Positions 8,241-16,203 are shown, counted from the stretch's first letter. The stretch is 64,000 nt of DNA from Hahella sp. HN01 (GCF_018986435.1 NZ_JAHMIN010000001.1:27003-91002); one strand, 5' to 3'. Translations and numbers: made by a program. Notes: generated from the sequence alone by a model not told the origin.

Positions 8241-11144
8241 ATGAGTAAATTGAGTACCCCGAATTTTGTGATCGGCCAGCGCTGGATCAGTAACACTGAG
8301 CCTGAACTAGGCCTCGGCATCATCACCGAAAACGATAATCGCAGAATCACCATCAGCTTTCCCGCCGCCACCGAGCAGCGCACCTATTCCGCCGCCAACG
8401 CGCCTTTAAGCCGCGTGCAGTATCAGGTAGGCGATAACGTCAGCGATAATGACGAGAAGAAATACACTGTCGCCGGGGTGATGGAGCAACAAGGCTATCT
8501 GATCTATGAGGCGCTTGACGAAAAAGGCCGCAAAGTCGAACTGCCGGAGCTGGAGTTAAGCAGCTTCGTCCACTTCGTCAGCCCGAAAGATCGTCTATTC
8601 TCCGGTCAGGTCGACAAACTGAGCAGTTATCTGCTGCGCCAGGAAACCCTCGGCTACCAAACCCGCCAGCAGGCGACCCAGGGCTACGGCCTGATGGGAG
8701 CGCGGGTGCAACTTCTCCCCCACCAGATGTACATCGCCAACGAAGTGGCGCACCGTCACGCCCCCAGGGTATTGCTGGCGGACGAAGTCGGACTGGGTAA
8801 AACCATTGAAGCGGGCCTGATCCTGCATCACCAGCTGTTGAGCGGACGCGCCCAGCGCGTGCTGATCGTGGTGCCGGAAAGCTTGCTGCACCAGTGGCTG
8901 GTGGAAATGCTGCGCCGCTTCAATCTGCAGTTCTCTATCCTCGACAATGAGCGTTGCGAAGCGCTGACCGAGTCCGGAGAGGAAAATCCGTTTGAATGTT
9001 CTCAGTTAGTGCTCTGCAGCCTGAACTTCATCACTGACAACGAACAGTGGCGCGAACACGCCCTGAACGCCCAGTGGGATATGCTGGTCGTGGATGAGGC
9101 GCACCATCTGAAGTGGTCGCCAGAACAACAGAGTCCCGCCTACAGCCACATCGAAGCACTGGCGCAGAAGGCGCCCGGCCTGTTGCTGCTGACCGCGACG
9201 CCAGAACAGCTGGGCCTGGAAAGCCACTTTGCGCGTCTGCGCTTGCTGGACCCCGCCCGCTATCATGATCTGGAGCGGTTCCGGGAAGAGGAAAGCCAGT
9301 ATCAGCCAGTCAACGACCTAGTCAAAGAGTTGCTGGGTGAAAGCGGTCCAAAGCGTCTGCTGGACTCCAAGGATGTGCAGGCGAAGCTGGCCGGCTACCT
9401 GGGACAGGATGCGGTGGACACGCTGCTGACGGAACTACAGCAATTCGAGGTCGACGCCGACGAGGACAGCCGGGAAGAAGCCCTACACCGGGTCGAACGC
9501 GCCGTGCGCAAGCTGTTGGATCAACACGGCGTAGGCCGGGTGTTGTTCCGCAACACCCGTTCCGCCATCAAAGGGTTCCCACAGCGCGTCCTGCATTTAC
9601 ATCCTCTACCCCAACCGGAAGAACTCGCCACTCTGACCGCCTCCGCCAACCTGGAGCAACGGCTACACCCCGAGCGTCTGCTGGGCGCGGAATGGGTTAA
9701 AACCGACGCACGCGTAGAGTGGTTAGCGCAGTGGCTGAAACAAAATCGTCTGGAAAAAGTATTGGTGATCTGCGCTCACGCGGAAACCGCTCTGGATCTG
9801 GAAGACTTCCTGCGTTTACGCGGCGGCTACCGCACAGCAGTATTCCATGAAGGCTTGTCTTTGCTGGAGCGCGATCGCGCCGGCGCTTATTTCGCGGACG
9901 ACGAATACGGCGCTCAGGCGCTGATCTGTTCAGAGATTGGCAGCGAAGGCCGTAACTTCCAGTTCGCCAGACACCTGGTGCTGTTCGACTTGCCGCAAAA
10001 TCCGGACTTACTGGAACAGCGCATTGGCCGACTGGACCGTATCGGACAACGCCACGATGTGAATATTCACGTTCCGTTCTTCGAAAACTCCGCCCAGGAA
10101 CGCCTGCTACGCTGGCATAACGAAGGCATCAACGCCTTTAGTCGCCCTTGCCCCGCCGGCGCGGCGATTTACCAGCGCTTCGCCGAGCGACTGGAAAGCG
10201 AGCTGGAGCAAACGGATGATCGGGATGAATTCAATCAATTGATCGCTGACACCCACCAGTTCACAGAAGAAACACTGCAGGCGCTGCAACAAGGCCGCGA
10301 TCCACTGCTGGAACTCAATTCCTGTGACCCGCTGAAAGCGAACGATCTGGTTGAGCAGATCGCAGAAGACGAGCGCCGCAAAGAGCTGGAAGACTACATT
10401 GAGCGCGTCTTCAGCCAATATGGCGTGGACCAGGAGCAGCACAGCGAACGCGCGTATATCTTCCGCCCAGGAGATCATATGCAGTGCAGCCACTTCCCAG
10501 GATTGCCGGAAGATGGCGTCACCGCGACCTTCCATCGCGATCTGGCGTTAAGCCGCGACGACATGCAGTTCCTCACCTGGGAGCACCCAATCATAACCGG
10601 CGCTATGGATATGATCCTGTGCGGCGAGTTCGGCAACACCGGGCTCTGCACCATTAAACTGCCACCGTTGCAACCAGGAGCCCTGATGGTGGAGACCATT
10701 TTCCGCCTCAACTGCCCTGCGCCGAAGGCATTGCAGCTTTACCGCTTCCTGCCGAAAGAACCGGTGCGCCTGCTAATCGACGGCAGCGGCAAAGAGCTGG
10801 GCAAAATCCTGACTGCCGCTCACTTGCAGCAGCTGGGGGAAAATGTGCCCAAGCGCACCGCTCAGGATCTGGTGCGTCATGCCCGCCCGCAAATAGAACC
10901 ACTGATCACCAAAGCGGAAAAAACCGCGGCGGCGCAGAAAAGCGAGCTGGTAGAGCGTTCTATCGCCCTGATGCTGCAATCCCAGCAAACAGAAATTGAG
11001 CGTTTGAAAGCGCTGGCGGAGGTGAATCCGAATATCCGTCAGGATGAGATTGATTTCCTCATCCAGCAAACGGAAACCTTGGAGAAATACCTGAAAGGCG
11101 CGCAGCTGACGCTGGACGCCGTGCGCGTAGTGATCGCCACCTAA
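8241..11144 (+). CDS. rapA: RNA polymerase-associated Swi2/Snf2 ATPase RapA
   Basis: 967 residues from the chosen ATG, essentially the length of E. coli RapA (968). RapA binds core RNA polymerase and helps recycle it. The N-terminus (FVIGQRWISNTEPELGLG) is the Tudor-like region of RapA. Helicase motif I is ADEVGLGKTIEAG, motif II is VVDEAHHL, and the C-terminal helicase motifs include SEIGSEGRNFQFA and EQRIGRLDRIGQ. An upstream in-frame ATG 25 codons earlier is ignored because homology starts at MSKLSTPNF. It is transcribed alone and ends at a clear hairpin terminator. Confidence 0.96.
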   Translation: MSKLSTPNFVIGQRWISNTEPELGLGIITENDNRRITISFPAATEQRTYSAANAPLSRVQYQVGDNVSDNDEKKYTVAGVMEQQGYLIYEALDEKGRKVELPELELSSFVHFVSPKDRLFSGQVDKLSSYLLRQETLGYQTRQQATQGYGLMGARVQLLPHQMYIANEVAHRHAPRVLLADEVGLGKTIEAGLILHHQLLSGRAQRVLIVVPESLLHQWLVEMLRRFNLQFSILDNERCEALTESGEENPFECSQLVLCSLNFITDNEQWREHALNAQWDMLVVDEAHHLKWSPEQQSPAYSHIEALAQKAPGLLLLTATPEQLGLESHFARLRLLDPARYHDLERFREEESQYQPVNDLVKELLGESGPKRLLDSKDVQAKLAGYLGQDAVDTLLTELQQFEVDADEDSREEALHRVERAVRKLLDQHGVGRVLFRNTRSAIKGFPQRVLHLHPLPQPEELATLTASANLEQRLHPERLLGAEWVKTDARVEWLAQWLKQNRLEKVLVICAHAETALDLEDFLRLRGGYRTAVFHEGLSLLERDRAGAYFADDEYGAQALICSEIGSEGRNFQFARHLVLFDLPQNPDLLEQRIGRLDRIGQRHDVNIHVPFFENSAQERLLRWHNEGINAFSRPCPAGAAIYQRFAERLESELEQTDDRDEFNQLIADTHQFTEETLQALQQGRDPLLELNSCDPLKANDLVEQIAEDERRKELEDYIERVFSQYGVDQEQHSERAYIFRPGDHMQCSHFPGLPEDGVTATFHRDLALSRDDMQFLTWEHPIITGAMDMILCGEFGNTGLCTIKLPPLQPGALMVETIFRLNCPAPKALQLYRFLPKEPVRLLIDGSGKELGKILTAAHLQQLGENVPKRTAQDLVRHARPQIEPLITKAEKTAAAQKSELVERSIALMLQSQQTEIERLKALAEVNPNIRQDEIDFLIQQTETLEKYLKGAQLTLDAVRVVIAT

Positions 11145-11164
11145 GGCGGCGATTCGCAAAAATA

Positions 11165-11193
11165 CCCGGCTGTCGGATCATTCCGCAGCCGGG
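11165..11193. terminator. Bidirectional terminator between rapA and the alcohol dehydrogenase gene
   Basis: An eight-base-pair stem CCCGGCTG/CAGCCGGG with a 13-base loop. It is followed by a pyrimidine-rich stretch on the plus side and by a five-T run on the minus side. It can serve both convergent transcripts. Confidence 0.75.
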
Positions 11194-11203
11194 CTCTTGC
11201 TGT

Positions 11204-12403
11204 TTACATATCGTCCCAAGCGCTCTTCAGCACTTCCAGCACTTCCTCAAAGTCCGCTTCCGCCGGATTGAAAATAATAGACCCATCGTCCATCGCCACA
11301 TCTGCGATTTTCGGCAGCAGATCCAGACTCACTTTGCCTGTTTCCTTCAAAGTTCGCGGCAGCTTACAACGCTCGAACAGCTCATCGCGCAGTTCTCTGA
11401 TCGCAGCGACCGCCCGTCTCGCACGCTGTTCCGGCGGCGTATTCGCGTATACCCGCGCTCCCGCCAATGGCAACAACAACTCCGCCAACGGCTCGCGAAT
11501 TTTGCCTTTACGCAGGTTGTATTCCAGCACATAAGGCAGGAACAAACTCATGCACATCCCATGTGGCAGATGACAAATAACTCCCAGCGCATGCCCCAGC
11601 GCATGCACTAATCCGACCATGGAATTGGAGAACGCGATGCCCGCCATAGTTGAAGCTTGCGCCAGCTCCAGACGACCTTGCGGATCTTTCGGATTCTCCA
11701 TCACTTCCAACAAGTGTTCGCTGATTTTCTTGACGGCGGAAAAAGCATAGGCGTCGCTGAGCGGATTCTTGGCCATACAGGTGTATGCTTCAACTGCATG
11801 GGTAAGCGCGTCCATCGCCGTGGCCGCAGTGATGTGTGCGGGCAATGTCAGCGTCATGCGCGGATCGATAATCGCCGCATTTGGCAACAGGAAAGGTGAG
11901 CCGAAAGGCAGCTTAACGCCTTTTTTCCGATCGGCAATCACCGCGACCGAGGTGACTTCCGACCCGGTGCCCGCCGTCGTGGGGATGACGAAGAAGGGCT
12001 TGAGCGGACGCTTCAACACACCGGCGCCAGAGTACTTGGCCAGATTGTCGCCCCCTTCGGAAACCAGAATATTAACGGCTTTCGCGGTATCGATTACCGA
12101 TCCGCCGCCCACGGCGATGATGGAATCCGCTCCCTGCTCTCGGTACACAGCAGCGATATTGCGTACCACTTCAGTCGACGAGTCCGGCGGCACATCATCA
12201 AAAATAGACGCCATCTCCACACCGCCTTCGCTGCAGGCGGTAATCACATAATCCGACAGTCCCGCGCCACGCACGCCTTTGTCAGTAATCATTAATGGAT
12301 TCGATACGCCCAATGCGCTGAGTTCAAAAGGAATATGCTCCAGCGCAGCCTCGCCTGCGATCACTTTGACCGGGCAAAAAAATTCGTAATACCCTTTGCT
12401 CAT
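11204..12403 (-). CDS. Iron-containing alcohol dehydrogenase
   Basis: 399 residues of the group III (Fe-ADH) family, which interconverts alcohols and aldehydes or ketones with NAD(P)H. The N-terminal dinucleotide-binding fold carries GGGSVIDTAK, and the metal-binding half has AMDALTHAVEAY, HALGHALG and the histidine of PHGMCMSLFLP, consistent with an Asp/His3 metal site. The start has AGAGGAAAG upstream and overlaps the stop of the SCP2-like gene by four bases, making an operon. A role in long-chain alcohol metabolism is suggested by that lipid-binding-like partner and by the acyl-CoA reductase elsewhere in the window, but is inference. Confidence 0.92.
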   Translation of the reverse strand: MSKGYYEFFCPVKVIAGEAALEHIPFELSALGVSNPLMITDKGVRGAGLSDYVITACSEGGVEMASIFDDVPPDSSTEVVRNIAAVYREQGADSIIAVGGGSVIDTAKAVNILVSEGGDNLAKYSGAGVLKRPLKPFFVIPTTAGTGSEVTSVAVIADRKKGVKLPFGSPFLLPNAAIIDPRMTLTLPAHITAATAMDALTHAVEAYTCMAKNPLSDAYAFSAVKKISEHLLEVMENPKDPQGRLELAQASTMAGIAFSNSMVGLVHALGHALGVICHLPHGMCMSLFLPYVLEYNLRKGKIREPLAELLLPLAGARVYANTPPEQRARRAVAAIRELRDELFERCKLPRTLKETGKVSLDLLPKIADVAMDDGSIIFNPAEADFEEVLEVLKSAWDDM

Positions 12404-12948
12404 GCTGCTTTCCTCTGCTCAGACAAAAAGTTGGTCGCCACACGCAGATATATCCGCGCGCCCTGAATGAGTTTTTCCGGGAGTGTTATAGAGGGATACT
12501 CTTTAATCGCCATCTCCGCCACCAGTTTCGGCAGGATAAAGGCCTCCAGACGGTTCAAGGCTCGCACCATCCGCACCGCGCTGGAAATATCGCCATCCAC
12601 CACCATACGGTCATTGGCGAACGCGGTCGCTGTGCTTTCCTGGAATGAAAGCATGCGGAAGGCGTGTTCGATGTGCTTGATATAGATGGTTAAATCCGCC
12701 TCGCCATCGGAGTCGGACAAGAAAATAAATGAGCCATCCGCGGCTTTGCGCAACATCAGCCCCGGACCCGCGGGCAATACCTTCATGGCGAAGGTGAAGT
12801 TTTCCGGAAAAGCCGACAATTCCCGCTGAATTTCATTATCTTCCTGGGAAATCGCCTGCAACGCACGGCCAACCACCTGCATCATGGTCGCCACATACAG
12901 CCGTTTGGCGCGGCTGATCGCCTGACTCTTGAGTTGCTGAATTCTCAC
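12400..12948 (-). CDS. SCP2-like (sterol carrier fold) protein, tentative
   Basis: 182 residues, starting at a GTG preceded by GGGTGGAGC. The middle (FAMKVLPAGPGLMLRKAADGSFIFLSD followed by ADLTIYIKHIEHAFRMLSF) and the segment ANDRMVVDGDISSAVRMVRAL resemble the SCP2 fold. That fold forms a hydrophobic tunnel for lipids and is often found next to acyl-CoA or alcohol enzymes. No signal peptide is visible. It is translationally coupled to the downstream iron-dependent alcohol dehydrogenase, so it may present a lipid-like alcohol to it. The family call rests on pattern only. Confidence 0.6.
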   Translation of the reverse strand: MRIQQLKSQAISRAKRLYVATMMQVVGRALQAISQEDNEIQRELSAFPENFTFAMKVLPAGPGLMLRKAADGSFIFLSDSDGEADLTIYIKHIEHAFRMLSFQESTATAFANDRMVVDGDISSAVRMVRALNRLEAFILPKLVAEMAIKEYPSITLPEKLIQGARIYLRVATNFLSEQRKAA

Positions 12949-13050
12949 GCTCCACCCACCCTGAGTTGTTGTTATACCGCTGCTTGATTACGTGTATCGC
13001 TACAACCGAAAAACGTCACTTTCCGGGCAAGCCATAACGTAACAAACGAG

Positions 13051-13066
13051 TTAGAGCTTTTACTCT
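13051..13066. promoter_or_regulatory. Dyad TTAGAGCttTTACTCT upstream of the SCP2/alcohol dehydrogenase operon
   Basis: A near-palindromic TAGAG...CTCTA element about 100 bases upstream of the GTG start. The same 16-base pattern, differing only at the two central bases, recurs at 33630-33645 beside the lipid gene cluster. It may be a shared operator; the cognate regulator is unknown. Confidence 0.35.
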
Positions 13067-13120
13067 AGACAGAAAGCCCGTTTCCGTCAATAGAAGGCGG
13101 TGAAGCGCAGTGAAACCGAC

Positions 13121-13918
13121 CTAAAGCCCTCCACAATGGCTGCGCCAATAGGCTTCAGTGGCGTCATCCAGCGGAAAGAAATGTTCAATGCGAATGTCCC
13201 TGACCGTGATATCCAAGGGCGCGCCAAAGCTGGAGATTGAGCTGAACATTCTCAGCTTCACACCGTCCAGATTGATATTGAAGTTGATGACAGGAGTATC
13301 CAGACTCTCCAGGTTGCGTTTTTTCCAGTCAGAAGGAATGCCTTCGATGCTCAATAATTCTTCAATAAACGCTTCATCCTCCGCTGCACCCGCCTCCAAC
13401 GTATGCTCTCGCCAAATACGTTGCAGCATGTGACAGGCCAGCAATTCCCAATCATCGACAAAAGACCTCAGCCCATCCTGAGCCAGAAAGACCTTCATGA
13501 AATTCGGCGTCTCGCTGATCGCCATGCCGGAAACCATAAGTCGTTGCATCATAAATTGCTGTGCCGTGTTCGCCTGAATCAGGTTGTAATGTCGGTCCAA
13601 CACCACAGCGGGATACGGCATGTGCGACTGCATCAGCTGCGCCAAAGCCTTGCGCACTGGGGCCATGGAGGCCGCATCCAGACGCCGCTCACCAAACACC
13701 TGACTGTATCCAGCCAGCGTCAACAAACTATTGGTCGTCGTCATGTCCACTCCCAATATCCGCGCCATATGCAGCACCATCTCTCGACTGGGCTTGGAGC
13801 GACCCGTCTCCATAAAACTGATATGTCGCGAAGACACCTCTGCTTCCAAAGAAAGCTCAAGCTGACTGAGCCGTCGCGCTTCTCTCAGCTCCCGTAACCT
13901 CACGCCAAATGCGCTCAT
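13121..13918 (-). CDS. XRE-family transcriptional regulator with MmyB-like ligand domain
   Basis: 265 residues. Residues 5-62 form a Cro/C1-type helix-turn-helix (LRELREARRLSQLELSLEAE then HISFMETGRSKPS). The rest matches the PAS-like MmyB ligand-binding region, recognised by VVLDRHYNLIQANTAQQFMM and the aromatic, proline-rich C-terminus. Related regulators sense small or fatty-acyl-type ligands and usually control the divergent neighbour. Here that is the small membrane protein at 14087, with a near-perfect palindrome (14008-14024) between the two genes. An ATG preceded by GGGAG is used. Confidence 0.88.
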   Translation of the reverse strand: MSAFGVRLRELREARRLSQLELSLEAEVSSRHISFMETGRSKPSREMVLHMARILGVDMTTTNSLLTLAGYSQVFGERRLDAASMAPVRKALAQLMQSHMPYPAVVLDRHYNLIQANTAQQFMMQRLMVSGMAISETPNFMKVFLAQDGLRSFVDDWELLACHMLQRIWREHTLEAGAAEDEAFIEELLSIEGIPSDWKKRNLESLDTPVINFNINLDGVKLRMFSSISSFGAPLDITVRDIRIEHFFPLDDATEAYWRSHCGGL

Positions 13919-14007
13919 AACTATGACTCCCGACTCTAATTTCTTTATGGCTGCGCTTTCACTCGCCTCAATTTGGCCAATATGCCCGCCAGAAGCAACT
14001 ACCCGCC

Positions 14008-14024
14008 ATTACCTCAGAGGTAAT
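14008..14024. promoter_or_regulatory. Palindrome ATTACCTCAGAGGTAAT, candidate operator of the XRE regulator
   Basis: Two perfect eight-base arms around a single central base, located in the 168-base gap between the divergent regulator and membrane-protein genes. Its position, about 63 bases before the membrane-protein start and 90 before the regulator start, suits autoregulation and control of the neighbour. Confidence 0.5.
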
Positions 14025-14086
14025 TGTTTAGCGTTAGTCCCTGCTTCAAAAATAGATCCGCAGACACCTCAATCAGGAGAAGACTT

Positions 14087-14500
14087 ATGACCCAAGTAAA
14101 AAATCGCCAATTGCTGGCTAAAACACTTTATGTCAATGCAGCCCTTTCACTGCTTCTGGCGATTGATCTGATACTGTTCCCATCCTGGTTCGCGGCCAAG
14201 GTGGGCGGACTGGCGACAGAGGTTTACATAGGATTAGGTATAGGGCTGGCGATATGGGCGGTGGATGTTTTTCTCGTTGCGCGCTCTCCCGCCTGGCAGG
14301 ACAAGTTTTCAAAGTGGATTGTTTATCTCGACTGGGCCTGGGTGCTGGCCAGCGTGCTGGTGGTTGCGGTATTCAGCAGCAGCTTTTCGGGGCTTGGCTT
14401 GTTTCTGATCATCGCGATCGCGCTAGCGGTGACAATACTTGCGCTGCTGGAACAGTCCGCAATAGGTAGGAACGAGACGGTAGGAAGTGCTAGAGTCTAA
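14087..14500 (+). CDS. Small four-helix membrane protein
   Basis: 137 residues from an ATG preceded by AATCAGGAGAAG. Four strongly hydrophobic segments span roughly residues 10-37, 45-68, 79-101 and 103-127, with short polar turns. It resembles uncharacterised small integral membrane proteins but I cannot name a family. It is divergent from, and probably controlled by, the XRE regulator. It ends about 30 bases before the terminator of the first small RNA gene, which is transcribed towards it. Confidence 0.75.
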   Translation: MTQVKNRQLLAKTLYVNAALSLLLAIDLILFPSWFAAKVGGLATEVYIGLGIGLAIWAVDVFLVARSPAWQDKFSKWIVYLDWAWVLASVLVVAVFSSSFSGLGLFLIIAIALAVTILALLEQSAIGRNETVGSARV

Positions 14501-14530
14501 AGACGATAGCAACAATTGAAACGCAGAAAG

Positions 14531-14662
14531 ACAAAAGGCGCAGCTTCCCAGCCGCGCCTTTCGTATATCCCTATAATCCCTGACCGCTTCCTACGGTTAA
14601 GACATCATCCTTGTTGCATCCCTGCTTCCCAATCCCTGGGTGTTCGCTTTCGTCTCCTTACG
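14531..14662 (-). ncRNA. CsrB/RsmZ-type regulatory RNA, copy 1 of 3
   Basis: Read on the minus strand, this ~130-base segment contains nine GGA motifs in contexts typical of CsrA/RsmA targets (AGGGATG, AAGGATG, TAGGAAG, AGGGATT, TGGGAAG). It ends in a hairpin AAAGGCGC-GC/GC-GCGCCTTT (14534-14561), whose loop also carries a GGA, followed by TTTTGTCTTT. A -10 box TAATAT lies at 14669-14674 and a GacA-type element 43 bases further upstream. Such RNAs soak up the translational repressor CsrA/RsmA. No open reading frame fits it. It is about 90-95% identical to copy 2, located 235 bases away. The start site is inferred. Confidence 0.75.
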
Positions 14663-14668
14663 ATTCAC

Positions 14669-14674
14669 ATATTA
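14669..14674 (-). promoter_or_regulatory. -10 box (TAATAT) of small RNA copy 1
   Basis: TAATAT on the minus strand, placed so that transcription would begin near 14662. The equivalent hexamer occurs at the same distance from the upstream element in copies 2 and 3. Confidence 0.55.
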
Positions 14675-14717
14675 CGGATTCATGGGGCGCCACAAAATAA
14701 GCTTTCTCTGCTTGGCT

Positions 14718-14735
14718 TGTGAGACATTCGCCCAA
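14718..14735 (-). promoter_or_regulatory. GacA-type upstream element, copy 1 (half conserved)
   Basis: On the minus strand TTGGGCGAATGTCTCACA compares with the Pseudomonas consensus TGTAAGnnATnnCTTACA. The central AT and the right arm (one mismatch) match; the left arm is degenerate. It lies 43 bases upstream of the -10 box. Confidence 0.5.
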
Positions 14736-14765
14736 GATCGAAGGAAAAATATCTCCGCCCCAAAA

Positions 14766-14897
14766 ACAAAAGGCGCAGCTTCCCAGCCGCGCCTTTCGAA
14801 TTTCCCTATTTTCCCTGACCGCTTCCTGCGGTGAAGACATCATCCTTGTTGCATCCTTGCTTCCCAATCCCTGGGTGTTCGCTTTCGTCTCCTTACG
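14766..14897 (-). ncRNA. CsrB/RsmZ-type regulatory RNA, copy 2 of 3
   Basis: Tandem copy of the RNA at 14531-14662; the duplicated unit is about 203 bases (14766-14968 against 14531-14733) and includes promoter and upstream element. Nine GGA motifs are kept on the minus strand, including the one in the terminator loop. Substitutions fall mostly between the GGA motifs (for example AGGGATT to AGGGAAA), as expected if the CsrA-binding core is selected. A -10 hexamer TATTAT lies at 14904-14909. The terminator stem is identical to copy 1. Confidence 0.75.
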
Positions 14898-14903
14898 ATT
14901 CAC

Positions 14904-14909
14904 ATAATA
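14904..14909 (-). promoter_or_regulatory. -10 box (TATTAT) of small RNA copy 2
   Basis: TATTAT on the minus strand, in the position matching TAATAT of copies 1 and 3. Transcription would start near 14897. Confidence 0.5.
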
Positions 14910-14952
14910 CGGATTCTCGATGGGCCACAAAATAAGCTTTCTCTGCCTGGTT

Positions 14953-14970
14953 TGTGAGACATTCGCCCGT
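14953..14970 (-). promoter_or_regulatory. GacA-type upstream element, copy 2 (half conserved)
   Basis: Minus-strand ACGGGCGAATGTCTCACA. The same right arm CTCACA and central AT as copy 1 are kept 43 bases upstream of the -10 box, while the left arm has drifted. Confidence 0.5.
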
Positions 14971-15011
14971 GTCTCGTAAGACGATGTCGTTTTCCCCGTA
15001 TTGCGCCCTTA

Positions 15012-15142
15012 AAACGCAAGAAGGCGCAGCATTCCTTGCTGCGCCTTGAGATTTGAACGCTTCCCTTGCCGATTCCTATGGCTGTTCATCGTCCTTGTCG
15101 CTTCCTTTCCTCGCATCCTTACGTCCGTCAGTGCATCTTGCG
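15012..15142 (-). ncRNA. CsrB/RsmZ-type regulatory RNA, copy 3 of 3 (diverged)
   Basis: A third, diverged member immediately upstream of the other two. The minus strand carries eight GGA motifs in about 130 bases (AAGGATG, GAGGAAAGGAAG, CAAGGACGATG, TAGGAAT, AGGGAAG, and AAGGAA in the terminator loop). CAAGGACGATG resembles the repeat of Pseudomonas RsmZ. It ends with a perfect ten-base-pair stem AAGGCGCAGC/GCTGCGCCTT (15021-15047) and a CTTGCGTTTT tail. A -10 box TAATAT lies at 15149-15154 and a well-conserved GacA element at 15198-15215. Because its regulatory element is the best of the three, it may be the ancestral gene. Confidence 0.78.
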
Positions 15143-15148
15143 GGTTAA

Positions 15149-15154
15149 ATATTA
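15149..15154 (-). promoter_or_regulatory. -10 box (TAATAT) of small RNA copy 3
   Basis: TAATAT on the minus strand, exactly 43 bases downstream of the GacA-type element, as in copies 1 and 2. Transcription would start near 15142. Confidence 0.55.
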
Positions 15155-15197
15155 GTAATCTTGAGAAGCGAAAAAAATACTATATGTCTGCTCTACG

Positions 15198-15215
15198 TGT
15201 AGGAGATATCTCACA
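15198..15215 (-). promoter_or_regulatory. GacA-type upstream activating element, copy 3
   Basis: Minus-strand TGTGAGATATCTCCTACA matches the GacA/UvrY consensus TGTAAGnnATnnCTTACA at all but two specified positions. It is an 18-base dyad upstream of an RNA gene of the class GacA is known to activate, just beyond the end of the WG-repeat gene. Confidence 0.7.
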
Positions 15216-15232
15216 AGCTTGTGAAGCCCCCT

Positions 15233-16201
15233 TCAACGGGTTTCAATTACTTTGGTACAGGCGGCTTTCGGCTCAGGATTGTTCAGCTCCAGACACATGC
15301 GTTTACATCTGACGCTGGTCGCCACAGCCGGCTCGCTCTCGCAGTCAAAGGTCACCGCCACAGCAGCGCCGACAACCTCTCCCACACGATGCTGGTCGCC
15401 TTCAAAAAAGAGGGCGCCAGCGCCGGATACATCGATAATCGCCCACTGCTGTGGCTTGTCTATGGCCAAGACTGTCGCGTAACCAGAGGAAAACTCCCCA
15501 GCATAATAAAACTGCGGTGATATGGCCCATTCGCCTTTGTTGTTGATATATCCCCACAATGTATCCGAACGAGCGGGAGCCAACCCATCAGAAAAGCGGC
15601 CCGCCACCTGAATCTTGCGGGGTACGGAAGCCACGCGCAAGCCCTGCTCATTAATGATCCAGCCCGGCTCAGTGATGTCCTCACTCTCCGTCTCCACATA
15701 GGCCAGGCCTTCGCTAAAACTGGTAATGCGTGAGAACTGAGGCGCCAGCAGCAGACGGTCTTCATCCAGGTTAAAAAACCCCCATTTGCCGTTGTAATTG
15801 ACGGCGACAATAGCGCTATGAGGAGTAATTTCTATGTGGTCATACACCAGCGGAATAACAATCTCACCGCTATGGTTGATCGCCCCACAACCCAAGCGCC
15901 CCATTTGTCCTACAAGACATACCTGCGCATAGGCGCCAATAAAACCGTCAACGCAGCGATCAAACCAACGGTCGCCAACTGGCAGTCCCTCCAGGGAACG
16001 ATACCGGCAGCGACCTTCGCGTAGCTCTTGCTCATACCCCATATCGAACTGAATTTTATCGTCACAACGAGGCGCGTTGTCTGTGACTTCACATTGCAAC
16101 GTGGAAACATCCACCACAGAGGGCGCAGCCCATACCTGGGAGCATATGCTGATCGCCAACGAGGCGGCTAAGCCGATGCAGGACAAGACCCTCTTCAACA
16201 T
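15233..16201 (-). CDS. Secreted WG-repeat protein
   Basis: 322 residues. The N-terminus has a basic start and a hydrophobic core (LSCIGLAASLAISICSQVWA) followed by AAP, a type I signal peptide. The mature part contains WG beta-propeller-like repeats: KWGFFNLDED, LWGYINNKGEWAISPQF and QQWAIIDVSG, each next to a F/Y...G.A.V strand. Such proteins are usually exported and of unknown function. Several cysteine pairs (CRYRS...CVDG, CLVG...CGA) suggest disulfides in the periplasm. The ATG is two bases after the alanyl-tRNA editing stop; an alternative GTG two codons upstream overlaps that stop by four bases. Either way the genes are coupled. Confidence 0.8.
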   Translation of the reverse strand: MLKRVLSCIGLAASLAISICSQVWAAPSVVDVSTLQCEVTDNAPRCDDKIQFDMGYEQELREGRCRYRSLEGLPVGDRWFDRCVDGFIGAYAQVCLVGQMGRLGCGAINHSGEIVIPLVYDHIEITPHSAIVAVNYNGKWGFFNLDEDRLLLAPQFSRITSFSEGLAYVETESEDITEPGWIINEQGLRVASVPRKIQVAGRFSDGLAPARSDTLWGYINNKGEWAISPQFYYAGEFSSGYATVLAIDKPQQWAIIDVSGAGALFFEGDQHRVGEVVGAAVAVTFDCESEPAVATSVRCKRMCLELNNPEPKAACTKVIETR

Positions 16202-16203
16202 GA

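Noticed and set aside
14658-14930. A 90-codon minus-strand frame across the repeated region
   Set aside because: It crosses one RNA unit's promoter into the next and is explained by the RNA genes; the repeat carries no conserved frame.
14531-14968. Repeat considered as CRISPR, insertion sequence or REP element
   Set aside because: The 203-base units have no spacers, no transposase, no terminal inverted repeats; each unit has promoter, GGA motifs and terminator of an RNA gene.
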